From: Pseudonocardia endophytica
Lineage (GTDB): Bacteria > Actinomycetota > Actinomycetes > Mycobacteriales > Pseudonocardiaceae
Assembly: GCF_004339565.1 (NCBI RefSeq)
Contig: NZ_SMFZ01000001.1
Coordinates: forward strand, 2,232,001-2,296,000
DNA length: 64,000 nucleotides
Reading direction: 5' to 3'
Shown: piece by piece, positions 46,741-55,448 of the stretch
Position numbering within the stretch: position 1 is the stretch's first letter
How the letters are laid out: every line of letters begins with the position of its first letter
Position numbers and translations under genes: made by a program
The notes under the pieces: generated by a model
Database searches by the model: none
What the model saw: only the letters and a program-made list of their open reading frames with translations
Told to the model about the DNA's origin: nothing

Positions 46741-47745
46741 TCATCCCTTCAACGCGGTCGAGATCTTCGGCGCGATCGTGCCGATCCCCCAGCGGATGCT
46801 GATCGGTGACGGGAACGCGATCGACTGGGCCGTCGCGGCGTCCAGCGGAACGTACCCGCCGCGCGCGACCACGGGCAGCGCCGTGAACGAGGGTGTGGCC
46901 TTCAGTCGCGCCAGCCCCGACGGCGGACCGGTCGCCAGCAGCACGTCGGCCTGCGCGAGCGTGAGCTGCTCGTAGGACAGCTTCGTCCGGCCCGGGATCC
47001 CGGACGCCGGCGTGCCGGCGATCGTCGGGGTCAGCGTGAGCCCGAGCCCGGACAGAAGCCCTGCCGAGGCGTCGTCGACCGAGTTGACCGCGTAGACGCC
47101 GTCCGGCGACGGGCCCACCAGCAGCCCGAACGTCCGGTCCGCGAACTCCGGGTGCTGCCCACGGGCGGCGGCGACGGCCGCGTTCGCGTCGTCGATCGAG
47201 CGCTTCGCCGCGTCCGGCACGCCGAGTGCCGTGCCGATCCGGGTCGTCGTGTCCTGCCAGGTGTCGGCGTTCGGCGCGTTCCGGTACCCGACGACGGGCG
47301 CGATACGGCTGAGATCGGCGTAGCTCTGCTCCAGGTTGTAGTCCTTGGTGGCCAGGATCACGTCCGGCTTCAGTGCGGCCACGGTCTCGATCGGGTCGGC
47401 TCGTGTCACGTCGAACAGCTCGGGCGCCGGTGCGGTCCCGAGCACCGCCTTCGTCCACGGCTCGATACCGCCGTCCGCGGTGGACACCGACGCCATCCCG
47501 ACCGGCGTCACGCCCATGCCGAGCGCGACGTCGGCGTCGGTCCAGCTCATCGCCACGACCCGTAGCGGCTTCGCCGGGATCGTGGCCGGTCCGAGCTTGC
47601 CGTCGACGGTGACCGGAAACGCTCCCGCGGCTCCCGTCGCCCCCGCCTGCTCGGATCCGGACGAACCACACGCCGCCACCAGCGTCAGCGCGACGGCCAC
47701 CGTCGCGACGGCGGCCCACCGGCCGCGGCCCTTGCCCCCCACCAT
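46741..47745 (-). CDS. Iron-siderophore ABC transporter substrate-binding lipoprotein
   Basis: 334 residues from ATG 47745 (GGGGAG upstream). The signal peptide ends in LTLVAACGS (lipobox Cys). FecB/BtuF class III binding fold: RVVAMSWTDADVALGMGV, AALKPDVILATKDYN, DLSRIAPVVGYR, and a C-lobe with EQLTLAQADVLLATGP. It captures ferric siderophores outside the cell. Gene order with SIP and a divergent ABC exporter-fold pair indicates one iron locus, under the iron-box-like site at 47781. Confidence 0.9.
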   Translation of the reverse strand: MVGGKGRGRWAAVATVAVALTLVAACGSSGSEQAGATGAAGAFPVTVDGKLGPATIPAKPLRVVAMSWTDADVALGMGVTPVGMASVSTADGGIEPWTKAVLGTAPAPELFDVTRADPIETVAALKPDVILATKDYNLEQSYADLSRIAPVVGYRNAPNADTWQDTTTRIGTALGVPDAAKRSIDDANAAVAAARGQHPEFADRTFGLLVGPSPDGVYAVNSVDDASAGLLSGLGLTLTPTIAGTPASGIPGRTKLSYEQLTLAQADVLLATGPPSGLARLKATPSFTALPVVARGGYVPLDAATAQSIAFPSPISIRWGIGTIAPKISTALKG

Positions 47746-47780
47746 GCCACTCCCCGTATGTTGCATCTCGTAATCGAACC

Positions 47781-47799
47781 TCAGGGGAGGCTTACCAAC
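47781..47799. promoter_or_regulatory. DtxR/IdeR-like iron box
   Basis: TCAGGGGAGGCTTACCAAC matches 13 of 19 positions of the IdeR/DmdR consensus TTAGGTTAGGCTAACCTAA, including the AGGCTnACC core. It sits in the divergent spacer between the binding-protein gene and the ABC genes, 18 bp before the latter's GTG. Iron-repressed expression of both sides is predicted. Confidence 0.6.
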
Positions 47800-47816
47800 A
47801 TGGGGGCCGGAGTCAA

Positions 47817-49505
47817 GTGACCGGGGAGGGTACGGTCCTGCGCGCGGCGATCGTGGGCCAGTGGCGCCGGGTCGTCCCGGCCTCCGCGCTCGCGATGGTC
47901 CACCAGGCCTGCGAAGCACTCGTCCCGGTCCTGATCGGGGTCGCCGTGGACGGCGCGATCGGGCGCCAGGACCCCGCGGCGCTGACCGGCGTGCTGGTCG
48001 GGTTCGTGGTGCTGTTCGCCGCCCTCACGGCGTCCATGCGCGGCGGCGGCCGGCTGGTCCGGCGCGCCACCCAGGGTGCCGGGCACGCGCTGCGAGTGCG
48101 GATCACCGAGCGCGCGCTGCACCCGCGGGGCGTCGACCGCGACGCACTCCCGACCGGAGAGGTGTTCTCCATCTCCACATCGGACGCGCAGCGCGTCGGC
48201 ATGGTGAACGCGGCGGTGTGGACGTCCGCCGGCGCAGTGGCCGCGCTCGTGGTCGGCGCCGTCCTGCTGCTGGACGCGTCGGTGCTGCTCGGGGTCGTCG
48301 TCCTGGCCGGGATCGTCCCGGTCGTGGTCGCCACCTCGCTGCTGTCCGGGCCGCTCGTGCGGCGCAGTGCCACCGAGCAGGCGGCCGCCGCCCGTGCCGC
48401 GACGACGGCGACCGACCTGCTGTCCGGGCTGCGCGTGCTGGCGGGGCTCGGCGCGGAGACGGTCGCGGCCGCCCGCTATGCGGCGGTGAGTGCGGCGGCC
48501 CGGGATGCCGGGACGCGCGCCGCCGTGCTGATCGCGGTCCGCAGTGGACTGGTAACGGCCGTCACCGGGCTGTTCCTCGCCGTCGTCGCCGTGCTCGGCG
48601 GAAGCCTCGCGATCGACGGTTCGATCTCAGTCGGCGAGTTCGTCGCGGCGCTCGGACTGACCCAGTTCCTGCTCGGACCCCTGACGCGGATCATGACGGT
48701 CGGCGCGCAGGTGTCGCGGGCACGGGCATCGGCCGGACGGGTCGCGACGCTGCTCGACGCGCCGTTCGCGATCCGGCCCGGCACCGTCGACGACGCCGGT
48801 ACGGCCCTGCGGATCCACGATCTGCGGACCGGCGTCGGGCCTCCCGTCGACCTCGAGGTCGCGCCCGGTGAGTCGGTCGGCGTGGTGCTCGGCACCCCCG
48901 GCGCGCCGGAGGCGCTGCTCGCCGTGCTCGGATGCGAGGCCGAGCCGCCGGACGGGCGGGTCCGGCTCGGCGGGACGGCGCTGGAGGCCCTCCACCCGGA
49001 CGCCGTCCGCCGTGTCCTGCACGTGGCCCGGCACGACGCACCGCTGTTCACCGGCTCGATCCGGGACAACATCGCGTTCGGAGCGGACGGCCCCGACGCG
49101 GATCGGCGGGTCGCCGCCGCCGCGCACGCAGCGGACGCCGACCAGGTCGCCGCCGTCGTCCACGGTGGACTCGACGCGCCCGTCGGCGAACGCGGTCGGG
49201 CGTTGTCCGGCGGGCAGCGCCAGCGGGTCGCGCTGGCCAGGGCGCTCGCCACGAACGCCCCGGTGCTGGTCCTGCACGAACCGACGACCGCGGTCGACGC
49301 GCTGACCGAGACGGGCATCGCCGAGCGGCTCCACGAGCTGCGCCGCGGGCGGACGACGATCCTGATCACGACGAGCCCGATCCTGCTCGCCGCCGCCGAC
49401 CGCGTCGTCCTCGTCGACGACGAGCACGACGGTGGCGTCGTCGAGGGCACCCACGCACGGCTGTCCGCCGAGCGACCGCGCTATCGGGAGCTGGTGCTGT
49501 CGTGA
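47817..49505 (+). CDS. ABC transporter, exporter fold, subunit 1 (degenerate Walker A)
   Basis: 562 residues, GTG start. Six membrane helices in the first 300 residues, then a nucleotide-binding domain. The Walker A position reads LGTPGAPEAL (about 356-365) instead of GxxGxGKS/T, and Walker B is VLVLHEPTTAVD with His for Asp. The signature LSGGQRQR (463-470) is intact. Alone it cannot hydrolyse ATP normally; it should pair with the next gene, contributing the signature to the single consensus site. By context it carries a siderophore, either importing like IrtAB/YbtPQ or exporting. Confidence 0.88.
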   Translation: MTGEGTVLRAAIVGQWRRVVPASALAMVHQACEALVPVLIGVAVDGAIGRQDPAALTGVLVGFVVLFAALTASMRGGGRLVRRATQGAGHALRVRITERALHPRGVDRDALPTGEVFSISTSDAQRVGMVNAAVWTSAGAVAALVVGAVLLLDASVLLGVVVLAGIVPVVVATSLLSGPLVRRSATEQAAAARAATTATDLLSGLRVLAGLGAETVAAARYAAVSAAARDAGTRAAVLIAVRSGLVTAVTGLFLAVVAVLGGSLAIDGSISVGEFVAALGLTQFLLGPLTRIMTVGAQVSRARASAGRVATLLDAPFAIRPGTVDDAGTALRIHDLRTGVGPPVDLEVAPGESVGVVLGTPGAPEALLAVLGCEAEPPDGRVRLGGTALEALHPDAVRRVLHVARHDAPLFTGSIRDNIAFGADGPDADRRVAAAAHAADADQVAAVVHGGLDAPVGERGRALSGGQRQRVALARALATNAPVLVLHEPTTAVDALTETGIAERLHELRRGRTTILITTSPILLAAADRVVLVDDEHDGGVVEGTHARLSAERPRYRELVLS

Positions 49506-51256
49506 CCGGGCTGCTGCCCACCGCGGGGTCTCGCGAGGTCCGGGCGGAGACCCGCCGCCTGCTCCGGAGCCGGCCGGGCCTTCTCACCGGGACGGTCGTC
49601 ACGCTGGTGCCGGGCACGGTGTGTGGGCTGGCCGGACCGTGGGTGCTCGGCGCGATGGTCGACGTCGTGGTCGGCCACCGCGCGACGGGTGAGCTCGTCG
49701 GGCTCGCCGGGGTCCTGCTCGGCGCCGCCGTCGGCCAGGCGCTGCTGACCGGCGCCGGGAGCGCCCTGATGGCCCGGCTCGGCCAGGACCTCACGGCCGG
49801 GGTGCGGGAGAACGTCGTCGCCCGTGCGCTGGAGATCCCCGCACACGAGGTCGAGCGGGCCGGCACCGGCGACCTGGTCGCGCGGGTGTCCGGTGACGTC
49901 GAGTCCGTCAACGAGGCGGTCTCCGGCGTACTGCCGACGTTCGTCGAGGCGGGACTGACCATCGCGCTCACGCTCGCTGCGCTGCTCCTGCTGGACTGGC
50001 GATTCGCGCTCGCCGGGCTGACCGCCGTGCCGCTGCAGGTGATCGCCCTGCGCTGGTACCTGCGGACGGTCGTCCCGATCTCCCGGGCCGAGCGGGTCGC
50101 GGAGGGTGCGCGGGCGCAGCAGATCGTCGAGACGGTCGGCGGTGCCGCCACGGTGCGCGCCTACCGGCGCTCGGCCGAGCACACCGCGCTGGTCGCCGCG
50201 CGCTCCGACGAGGCCCGACAGCTGTCGATCCGGCTGGCCGCGGTGCAGCGCCGGTTCTTCGGCAAGCTCAACTACGGCGAGCTGACCGGTCTGTGTGCCA
50301 TCGTCGCGGTCGGGTACTGGCTGGTCGGCGCCGGCGCGGCGACAACGGGGACGGCGGCCGCCGCCGCGCTGTACTTCCACCGGCTGTTCGACCCGTTCAA
50401 CGCGCTGCTCGGCCTGTTCGACAACGCCCAGACCGCGGGGGCAGCCTTCGCCCGGCTCGTCGGCGTCGCCGCGATCGCGCCGCGCCCGGCGTCGGGGGCG
50501 GGCTCCGGACCTGTCGACGGCCGGGTCCGGGTACGGGACGTGTCCTTCCGGTACGCCCCGGGGCTCCCGGACGTGCTGGACGGGATCGATCTCGACGTAC
50601 CCGACCGCGGTCGGGTGGCCGTCGTCGGTACCACGGGGGCCGGCAAGACGACGCTGGCCACGCTCGTCGCCGGCGTGCACCGGCCCGGCCGCGGCACCGT
50701 CGCGCTGGGCGGGACCGATGTCGCCGACCTCGACGGCACGACCCTGCGCCGCACCTGCGTCCTGCTGACCCAGGACGGCCACGTGTTCGCCGGGCCGCTG
50801 TCCGAGGACCTGCGGCTGGCCGCCCCGGACGCCACCGACGACGATCTCGAGCGGGCACTCGAGACGGCCGGGGCGCTGTCCTGGGCGCGCACGCTCCCGG
50901 ACGGCATCCGCACCCGGGTCGGGGCGGGCGGCGTCGCCGTGAGCCCGACCCAGGCCCAGCAGATCGCGCTCGCCAGGGTGTTGCTGGCCGATCCGCGGAT
51001 CGTCGTTCTCGACGAGGCCACCGCCGAGGCGGGCAGCGCGGGCGCCCGTGTCCTCGAGACGGCCTGCGAGCGGGTGCTCGTCGGCCGGACAGGACTCGTC
51101 GTCGCGCACCGGTTGAGCCAGGCCGCGGCGGCCGACCGGGTGGTCGTCCTGGAGCACGGCCGGACCGTCGAGTCCGGGCCGCCGGACGTACTGGCCCGGG
51201 GCCACGGTCCGTTCGCACGGCTCTGGTCGGCGTGGTCGGTCCATCGTTCGCCCTGA
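49502..51256 (+). CDS. ABC transporter, exporter fold, subunit 2 (degenerate signature)
   Basis: 584 residues, GTG overlapping the previous stop (GTGA). Six N-terminal helices with the coupling-helix region AGTGDLVARVSGDVESVNEAV. NBD: intact Walker A VVGTTGAGKTTLA (about 373-385) and Walker B IVVLDEATAEAG. The signature is VSPTQAQQ instead of LSGGQ, and the usual SALD D-loop is replaced. It complements subunit 1, giving one canonical and one dead ATP site, as in heterodimeric exporters and IrtAB-type siderophore importers. Confidence 0.9.
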   Translation: MTGLLPTAGSREVRAETRRLLRSRPGLLTGTVVTLVPGTVCGLAGPWVLGAMVDVVVGHRATGELVGLAGVLLGAAVGQALLTGAGSALMARLGQDLTAGVRENVVARALEIPAHEVERAGTGDLVARVSGDVESVNEAVSGVLPTFVEAGLTIALTLAALLLLDWRFALAGLTAVPLQVIALRWYLRTVVPISRAERVAEGARAQQIVETVGGAATVRAYRRSAEHTALVAARSDEARQLSIRLAAVQRRFFGKLNYGELTGLCAIVAVGYWLVGAGAATTGTAAAAALYFHRLFDPFNALLGLFDNAQTAGAAFARLVGVAAIAPRPASGAGSGPVDGRVRVRDVSFRYAPGLPDVLDGIDLDVPDRGRVAVVGTTGAGKTTLATLVAGVHRPGRGTVALGGTDVADLDGTTLRRTCVLLTQDGHVFAGPLSEDLRLAAPDATDDDLERALETAGALSWARTLPDGIRTRVGAGGVAVSPTQAQQIALARVLLADPRIVVLDEATAEAGSAGARVLETACERVLVGRTGLVVAHRLSQAAAADRVVVLEHGRTVESGPPDVLARGHGPFARLWSAWSVHRSP

Positions 51257-51417
51257 CGTCACCCGGCCAGTAGCCGCCGCGGGTCGTCCACCGGTGCGCG
51301 CTCCGGGACGTCGTCGCCGATTCCCTTGTCCCGCGTCCGGGTCGGGTCTGTCCCGTGTGGGGCGGTGCTCGGTCGGCCGGGCCCGGGCTGGTTGGCGCGT
51401 CGTCGGCGGACTCGTGG

Positions 51418-51630
51418 TCAGGGTGGAAGTAGGTCGCTGAGGACCTCGAGACGGGCTCGCATGCGTGCGAGCGGTTCGGCCCCGTGGCCGTTCCAGGGGT
51501 GGTGGCGCTCGAGGTGGTCGCGGGCCAGCTCGCGGGCGGTGCTGAGCAGGAGGGCGCCGCCGCGGCGCTGCAGTTCGGCCTCGATCTGGGCGAGCACCCA
51601 GCTCAGCCGGTCCCGGTCGGGGTCGAGCAT
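51418..51630 (-). CDS. Small hypothetical protein, HPWxGxGxEPLxR family
   Basis: 70 residues, ATG 51630, predicted mostly helical. C-terminal HHPWNGHGAEPLARMRARLE then VLSDLLPP parallels the protein at 29189-29431. It follows the sigma-factor operon on the same strand after an 86-bp gap and may belong to it. The function is unknown. Confidence 0.6.
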   Translation of the reverse strand: MLDPDRDRLSWVLAQIEAELQRRGGALLLSTARELARDHLERHHPWNGHGAEPLARMRARLEVLSDLLPP

Positions 51631-51716
51631 CGCGGTGACTCCGTCGTGGTCAGTCGCGGTGGGGCGTTCCGTCTCCGTGCAGGTGATCTACGTGGGATCG
51701 ATGGGTGGATCAGTGT

Positions 51717-51935
51717 TCAGACGGCGGTCGATGAGGCGTTCTGGTGGTGGATCGGGCAGCGGGGGTCGATCAGCGGCTCGGTCACGGCTCCGACGCGGTA
51801 GCCGGCGTTGGCCAGCACCGAGCAGAGACATCCCTGTTGGCGAGCCGAGGCGCTGCCCACGGGTAGGGGACTCGGCGTTGCGGCAGCGGATTCGGGGGCG
51901 CCCGGCTCGCTCGTGGCGGGTGGTGTGTCAGCCAT
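51717..51935 (-). CDS. Small Cys-rich hypothetical protein
   Basis: 72 residues from ATG 51935, overlapping the upstream stop by 8 bp (an ATG at 51989 would overlap far more). An Ala/Pro/Ser-rich N-terminus is followed by GCLCSVLANAGYRVGAVTEP and LIDPRCPIHHQ. The CxC and CPxHH words could bind a metal. I do not recognise a characterised family. Confidence 0.6.
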   Translation of the reverse strand: MADTPPATSEPGAPESAAATPSPLPVGSASARQQGCLCSVLANAGYRVGAVTEPLIDPRCPIHHQNASSTAV

Positions 51936-52095
51936 GACGGATCTCGCGGAGATGGCGACGTCCGGCCCGTTCGTGTCTGCGGTGGTCACGGAGCCGTTCC
52001 CACCTGATGATCAGTTCGTCCTCGGCGCCGGCGGCCCTGGTCAGACGCTCGGCGGTGAGGATGTCGTGCAGGATTGCGGCATCGTGCTCGTCCAT
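51928..52095 (-). CDS. Small hypothetical protein in sigma-factor cluster
   Basis: 55 residues from ATG 52095, predicted helical and highly charged (ILHDILTAERLTRAAGAEDE, then a run of Arg/His). It overlaps the next small gene by 8 bp. It lies 116 bp after the anti-sigma/Asp23 gene. The function is unknown; tight packing supports its being real. Confidence 0.55.
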   Translation of the reverse strand: MDEHDAAILHDILTAERLTRAAGAEDELIIRWERLRDHRRHERAGRRHLREIRHG

Positions 52096-52211
52096 ACCTG
52101 ATCTCCGTGTCGGGGGAGCGAACGGCCCACGGTGTGGTCCTGGATGTGTGACCCGACGAGGGAGCCGGTCGTCACGCCTCCGACGTTGTGGCGTAGCACA
52201 CAGGGGTGTCG

Positions 52212-52799
52212 TCAGGTGAGGACGTCGTCGATGATCACGGTGACGGTCGCTGCGTGGAGACCGGTGGTTCGGTGGATGCGATCGGCGACGACGGTCCGGA
52301 CGTGCTCGGCGAGCAGGGCGAGGTCGCGGCCGTAGTCGGCCGCGAGGGTGATCTCGATGGCGACGCTCTCGCCGACGACACCGATCGAGACCGGTGCACC
52401 GCTGGACGGGGGGTCGAGTGCGCGGCTCAGTGCGACCCGTACGCCGGGTACGGCCTGGGCACCGTGGCGTGCGGTGACCAGGATGACGCGGGCCGCAATC
52501 CGGGTCGTGCCTGCGGGGTCGGTCAGCAGCGCGTAGTCCGGTTCGGACAGGGCCCCGCGCAGGCGTTGCATGATCCGGTCGATACGTCCTTCGGGGGCGG
52601 CGATCTTCTGGGCCGCGAGTTGGCGCATCGGTGCCCACAGGCGTTCGTACTCGGCCAGTGCGGCCTGACAGTGCACGCAGTCGCTCTGATGGGCGTCGTA
52701 CTGTCCGGCCTGCCCGGCGGCTACCTGGTCGAGCAGCGCGTCGGCGTGACGCCCGCACCGGAGCAGCTCGCCGGGGTCGGGCCCGTCCTGGATGCTCAT
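52212..52799 (-). CDS. Zinc-finger anti-sigma domain fused to an Asp23/Gls24 domain
   Basis: 195 residues; the ATG overlaps the sigma-factor stop (ATGA). Residues 10-55 have the ZAS anti-sigma zinc motif His37-x3-Cys41-x2-Cys44 (YDAHQSDCVHCQAALAEYE). Residues 90-195 form an Asp23/Gls24 (alkaline-shock) domain: TTRIAARVILVTARHGAQ, VSIGVVGESVAIEITLAADY and a C-terminal VTVIIDDV. The protein should bind and restrain the sigma factor encoded just upstream, while the Asp23 half may tie it to envelope stress. The ORF-level context is typical of ECF sigma/anti-sigma pairs. Confidence 0.82.
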   Translation of the reverse strand: MSIQDGPDPGELLRCGRHADALLDQVAAGQAGQYDAHQSDCVHCQAALAEYERLWAPMRQLAAQKIAAPEGRIDRIMQRLRGALSEPDYALLTDPAGTTRIAARVILVTARHGAQAVPGVRVALSRALDPPSSGAPVSIGVVGESVAIEITLAADYGRDLALLAEHVRTVVADRIHRTTGLHAATVTVIIDDVLT

Positions 52800-53389
52800 G
52801 CCCAATCTCGCAGGGAGTAGAGGAGGTGGCGGCGTGCTCGGTGGAGCCGGCCCCGCACGGTCGCCGGCGTCACGTTCAGGATGCTGGCGACTTCCTGGTA
52901 GCGCATCTGCTCGATGTCGACGAGCACCACCACCGCGCGCTGGTCGGGCGGCAGTGCGCCGATCGCGGCCAGCGCGGCCAGCGCGGCCTGCTTCGCCTCG
53001 GCCTCGGCATCGGCGCCGGCGATCGGGACATCCGGGTTCTGCAGCGGTTCGTGTTCCGGACGTCGCTCGATCAGATTGATGCAGCGGTTGACGACTACCC
53101 GGTAGAGCCAGGTGGTGAATCGGCTGTTCCCGGAGAACCCGGTCAGTGTCGTCCACAGCGACAGCACCACGTCCTGGGCGATGTCGTCGGCGTCGTGCGG
53201 GTTGCCGATCATCCGGAGCGCGATGCGGTAGATGCGGTCACGGTGGCGCCGCACGAGCTCTTCGTAGGCGTCGCTGTCGCCGCGGCGGATCTTGCCGATC
53301 AGCCACTCGTCCGCGGCGGCGTCGAGGCTCCCCGGCTCCGTTCTCTCCGACTGTGGGCTCACGGCATCATCCGGAAGCGCGAGGACCAC
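52796..53389 (-). CDS. ECF RNA polymerase sigma factor
   Basis: 197 residues from GTG 53389. Region 2: YEELVRRHRDRIYRIALRMI with HDADDIAQDVVLSLW and FTTWLYRVVVNRCINLIERR (-10 recognition). Region 4: LPPDQRAVVVLVDIEQMRYQ then VASILNVTPATVRGRLHRAR. It directs transcription of a stress regulon and is held by the following zinc-finger anti-sigma protein. A group between SigE and SigW types; the exact ECF class cannot be assigned by eye. Confidence 0.92.
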   Translation of the reverse strand: MVLALPDDAVSPQSERTEPGSLDAAADEWLIGKIRRGDSDAYEELVRRHRDRIYRIALRMIGNPHDADDIAQDVVLSLWTTLTGFSGNSRFTTWLYRVVVNRCINLIERRPEHEPLQNPDVPIAGADAEAEAKQAALAALAAIGALPPDQRAVVVLVDIEQMRYQEVASILNVTPATVRGRLHRARRHLLYSLRDWA

Positions 53390-54086
53390 GGTGCAGCGGG
53401 CGTGGCCCGGTCAGAGCTCGATCCTCGACCGCCTCCCGCTGCCTCGACATGACCGACATCTCGTGCGTCGAGCCCCGCCCCCGCCGTGGGGCGAGCACGC
53501 TCGCAACGACGCACGCCAGATCACCCCCCTACCCCCGGTGACGCCCGGCCGGGACCCGCCCCCGCAGGCCCCGGCCATCAGGGCCGCGGCCGCTCCCCGA
53601 GGACCGCGGGACGCCGTGTTCCCCGACGCCCTGACATCTGTTGGACACACGCACGGTCCCGTCGTCACGTCTCTGTTCCTGTGGTCTCGCCCACTCGGCC
53701 GGCCGGGCTGACGAGACCGATCCCGCACGGTCTCCAGACCGTCGACCGCCTGAGGGCGTGCGTGGCGCGCGGCCGGACCAGGCACCACGCCGGGGCGTCT
53801 CCGCTACCTGTGCCGGCGACCTGGGTCCTCGTCCGGCCCCCAAGCGGGACGAGGATCCAGGCTCCACAAGCTGGGCCGCCTTCTCCCCAAGCGCGAAAGC
53901 CCAGCTGGTGACGGCTCGGCCGTCCGGAACGGACCGCGGCGCCGCACCTGTCACTCAACACGCCGACGAGCTGTCCGCCCTGCTCGAACGGGCCGTCGTC
54001 GCGTTGTTGTGACCCAAAGTCATCCGAGCAGGTGACAGGACACGGAGCCGCCTGGTCCGCCACCGTCGCACCCCGTTCACACGTGT

Positions 54087-54148
54087 CGCACCCCGTCTCG
54101 GCGTGCCGCACCTGGTGCGACGGATGCGGCACGCCGAAGCGGGGTGCG
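54087..54148. repeat. Long inverted repeat in the sigma-lacI spacer
   Basis: 24-bp arms (54087-54110 and 54125-54148; CGCACCCCG...GTGCCGCA type) with two mismatches and a 14-nt loop. Further CGCACCCCGT words lie just upstream (54067-54076). Not adjacent to any stop codon, so not an obvious terminator; a structured RNA or repeat element is possible. Confidence 0.65.
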
Positions 54149-54313
54149 GCACCGACCGGCCGGGCCTGGCGCTGCGGCACCGACCGGCCGGGCCGGGGCT
54201 CCGTCCGGCAGCTCCGGTACTGCGCCGGCCACCGGAGCGACCGGCAGAGGCCTGGTCCACCAGATGGAGCGTTGACTCTCGGCCGCACCGCGTGCTTGCC
54301 TGAGAACACCGAC

Positions 54314-54331
54314 GATGTAAGCCTTTACATC
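54314..54331. promoter_or_regulatory. LacI operator GATGTAA-N4-TTACATC
   Basis: A perfect 7-bp dyad with a 4-nt centre, 25 bp before the lacI ATG. Its AT-rich symmetric form is typical of LacI-family sites. It should mediate autorepression of the whole lacI-CoA transferase-lyase-monooxygenase operon, relieved by a pathway metabolite. Confidence 0.75.
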
Positions 54332-54356
54332 CCGCCTCGGTACGCGAAGGAGCGCC

Positions 54357-55448
54357 ATGGCCCGCACGCGCCGGTCCTCGGTCGGCATCGTCGACCTGGC
54401 CCGTGAGCTCGGAGTCTCCACCGCGACGGTCTCCCGCGCGCTGAACGGCAGCTCCGCCGTGCGGCCGGACGTCGCGGAACGGGTGCGGGCGCACGCCACG
54501 GAGCGCGGGTACCTGGCGAACCGGCTGGCCAGCGCGCTGTCGGCGAACACGAGCCGTGCGTTCGTCGGGTTCGTCATCCCGTACGTGGACACGCCCGCGT
54601 ACTCCGCGGTCGCGGCCGAGTGCGCGCGGCTGCTGTCCGCGGGCGGCACCCAGATGATCCTGACGATCACCGAGAACGACCCCGACCGCGAGCTTCAGCA
54701 GGTCCGCGAGCTGGTGGCCAGCCGGATCGCCGGGCTGGTGATCTCCCCGAGCACGTTCGTGCTGCCGGAGACGCGCCGCCTGCTCGCGTCGATCCCGTCC
54801 GTGGAGCTGCACCGCTCGGCCGACCTGGGCGGGCCGGGCGTGTTCGCCGACGACGCCACCGCGATGACCGAGGCCATCGCCCATCTTGCCGGGCTCGGGC
54901 ACACGGAGATCGCGTACGTCGGCACGCCGCGGGCACTGTCGAACGGCGCGACGCGGTTGCGGGGCGTCCGGGAGGGCATGACCCGGGCCGACCTCGACCC
55001 GGATGCGCTGCACGTCCGGCTCGTCGAACCGACGCGGTCGAACGGGCGTGCGGCGGCCGCCGAGTTGCTGCGGGGCCCGGCGACGGCGCTGCTCGGTGGC
55101 GGCGGGTCGCTGTCGGTCGGGGTGGCCGAGGCGGCGCACGCGTCCGGGCGCCGGATCCCGGACGACCTCTCGCTCGTCGTCTACGGCGACCCGGCGTGGT
55201 TCACGTTGAGCGACCCGCCGTTGACGATCGTCGAGGCCGACTACGCCGAGCTGGCCCGACGCGCGGCGGGCCTGCTGCTCGACGAGCTGGAGACCCCGGG
55301 CGAGGCCGGACCGGTGCTGGTGCCCGCGTGTCTGCGGATCGCCGGCTCTACCAGCGCGCCACGGGACGCCGCCGCGCCGCCGAGGGCCGGCGCGCGCCAC
55401 CCGGACACCGGCCCAGAGCAGGACACCCACCGGGAAGGAGAACGATGA
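54357..55448 (+). CDS. LacI family transcriptional regulator
   Basis: 363 residues. N-terminal HTH VGIVDLARELGVSTATVSRALN with the hinge RGYLANRLASALS (about 8-60). A periplasmic-binding-like effector domain follows (FVGFVIPYVDTPAYSAVA, IAGLVISPST, SLVVYGDPAW). The C-terminal 30 residues are a Pro/Arg tail beyond the domain. It is the first gene of a catabolic operon and overlaps the next gene (ATGA), so it is autoregulated. The effector is probably an acid or CoA-linked intermediate, by inference. Confidence 0.9.
   Translation: MARTRRSSVGIVDLARELGVSTATVSRALNGSSAVRPDVAERVRAHATERGYLANRLASALSANTSRAFVGFVIPYVDTPAYSAVAAECARLLSAGGTQMILTITENDPDRELQQVRELVASRIAGLVISPSTFVLPETRRLLASIPSVELHRSADLGGPGVFADDATAMTEAIAHLAGLGHTEIAYVGTPRALSNGATRLRGVREGMTRADLDPDALHVRLVEPTRSNGRAAAAELLRGPATALLGGGGSLSVGVAEAAHASGRRIPDDLSLVVYGDPAWFTLSDPPLTIVEADYAELARRAAGLLLDELETPGEAGPVLVPACLRIAGSTSAPRDAAAPPRAGARHPDTGPEQDTHREGER

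Larger units (their letters stand above)
53390..54356. other. 967-bp spacer between sigma factor and LacI genes
   Basis: No convincing gene: the longer frames (for example 53641-54012 and 53529-53954) are Arg/Pro/Ser-rich with no recognisable domain and overlap each other. It contains a 24-bp-arm hairpin (54087-54148), a repeated TGCGGCACCGACCGGCCGGG word (two copies within 54145-54195) and the LacI operator. The autoregulated sigma promoter should be near 53390-53480. Confidence 0.55.

Noticed and set aside
53529..54012. Overlapping frames of 120-140 residues on both strands in the sigma-lacI spacer
   Set aside because: Arg/Pro/Ser-rich translations without domains, overlapping each other on opposite strands, no ribosome site; they look like GC-rich shadow frames.
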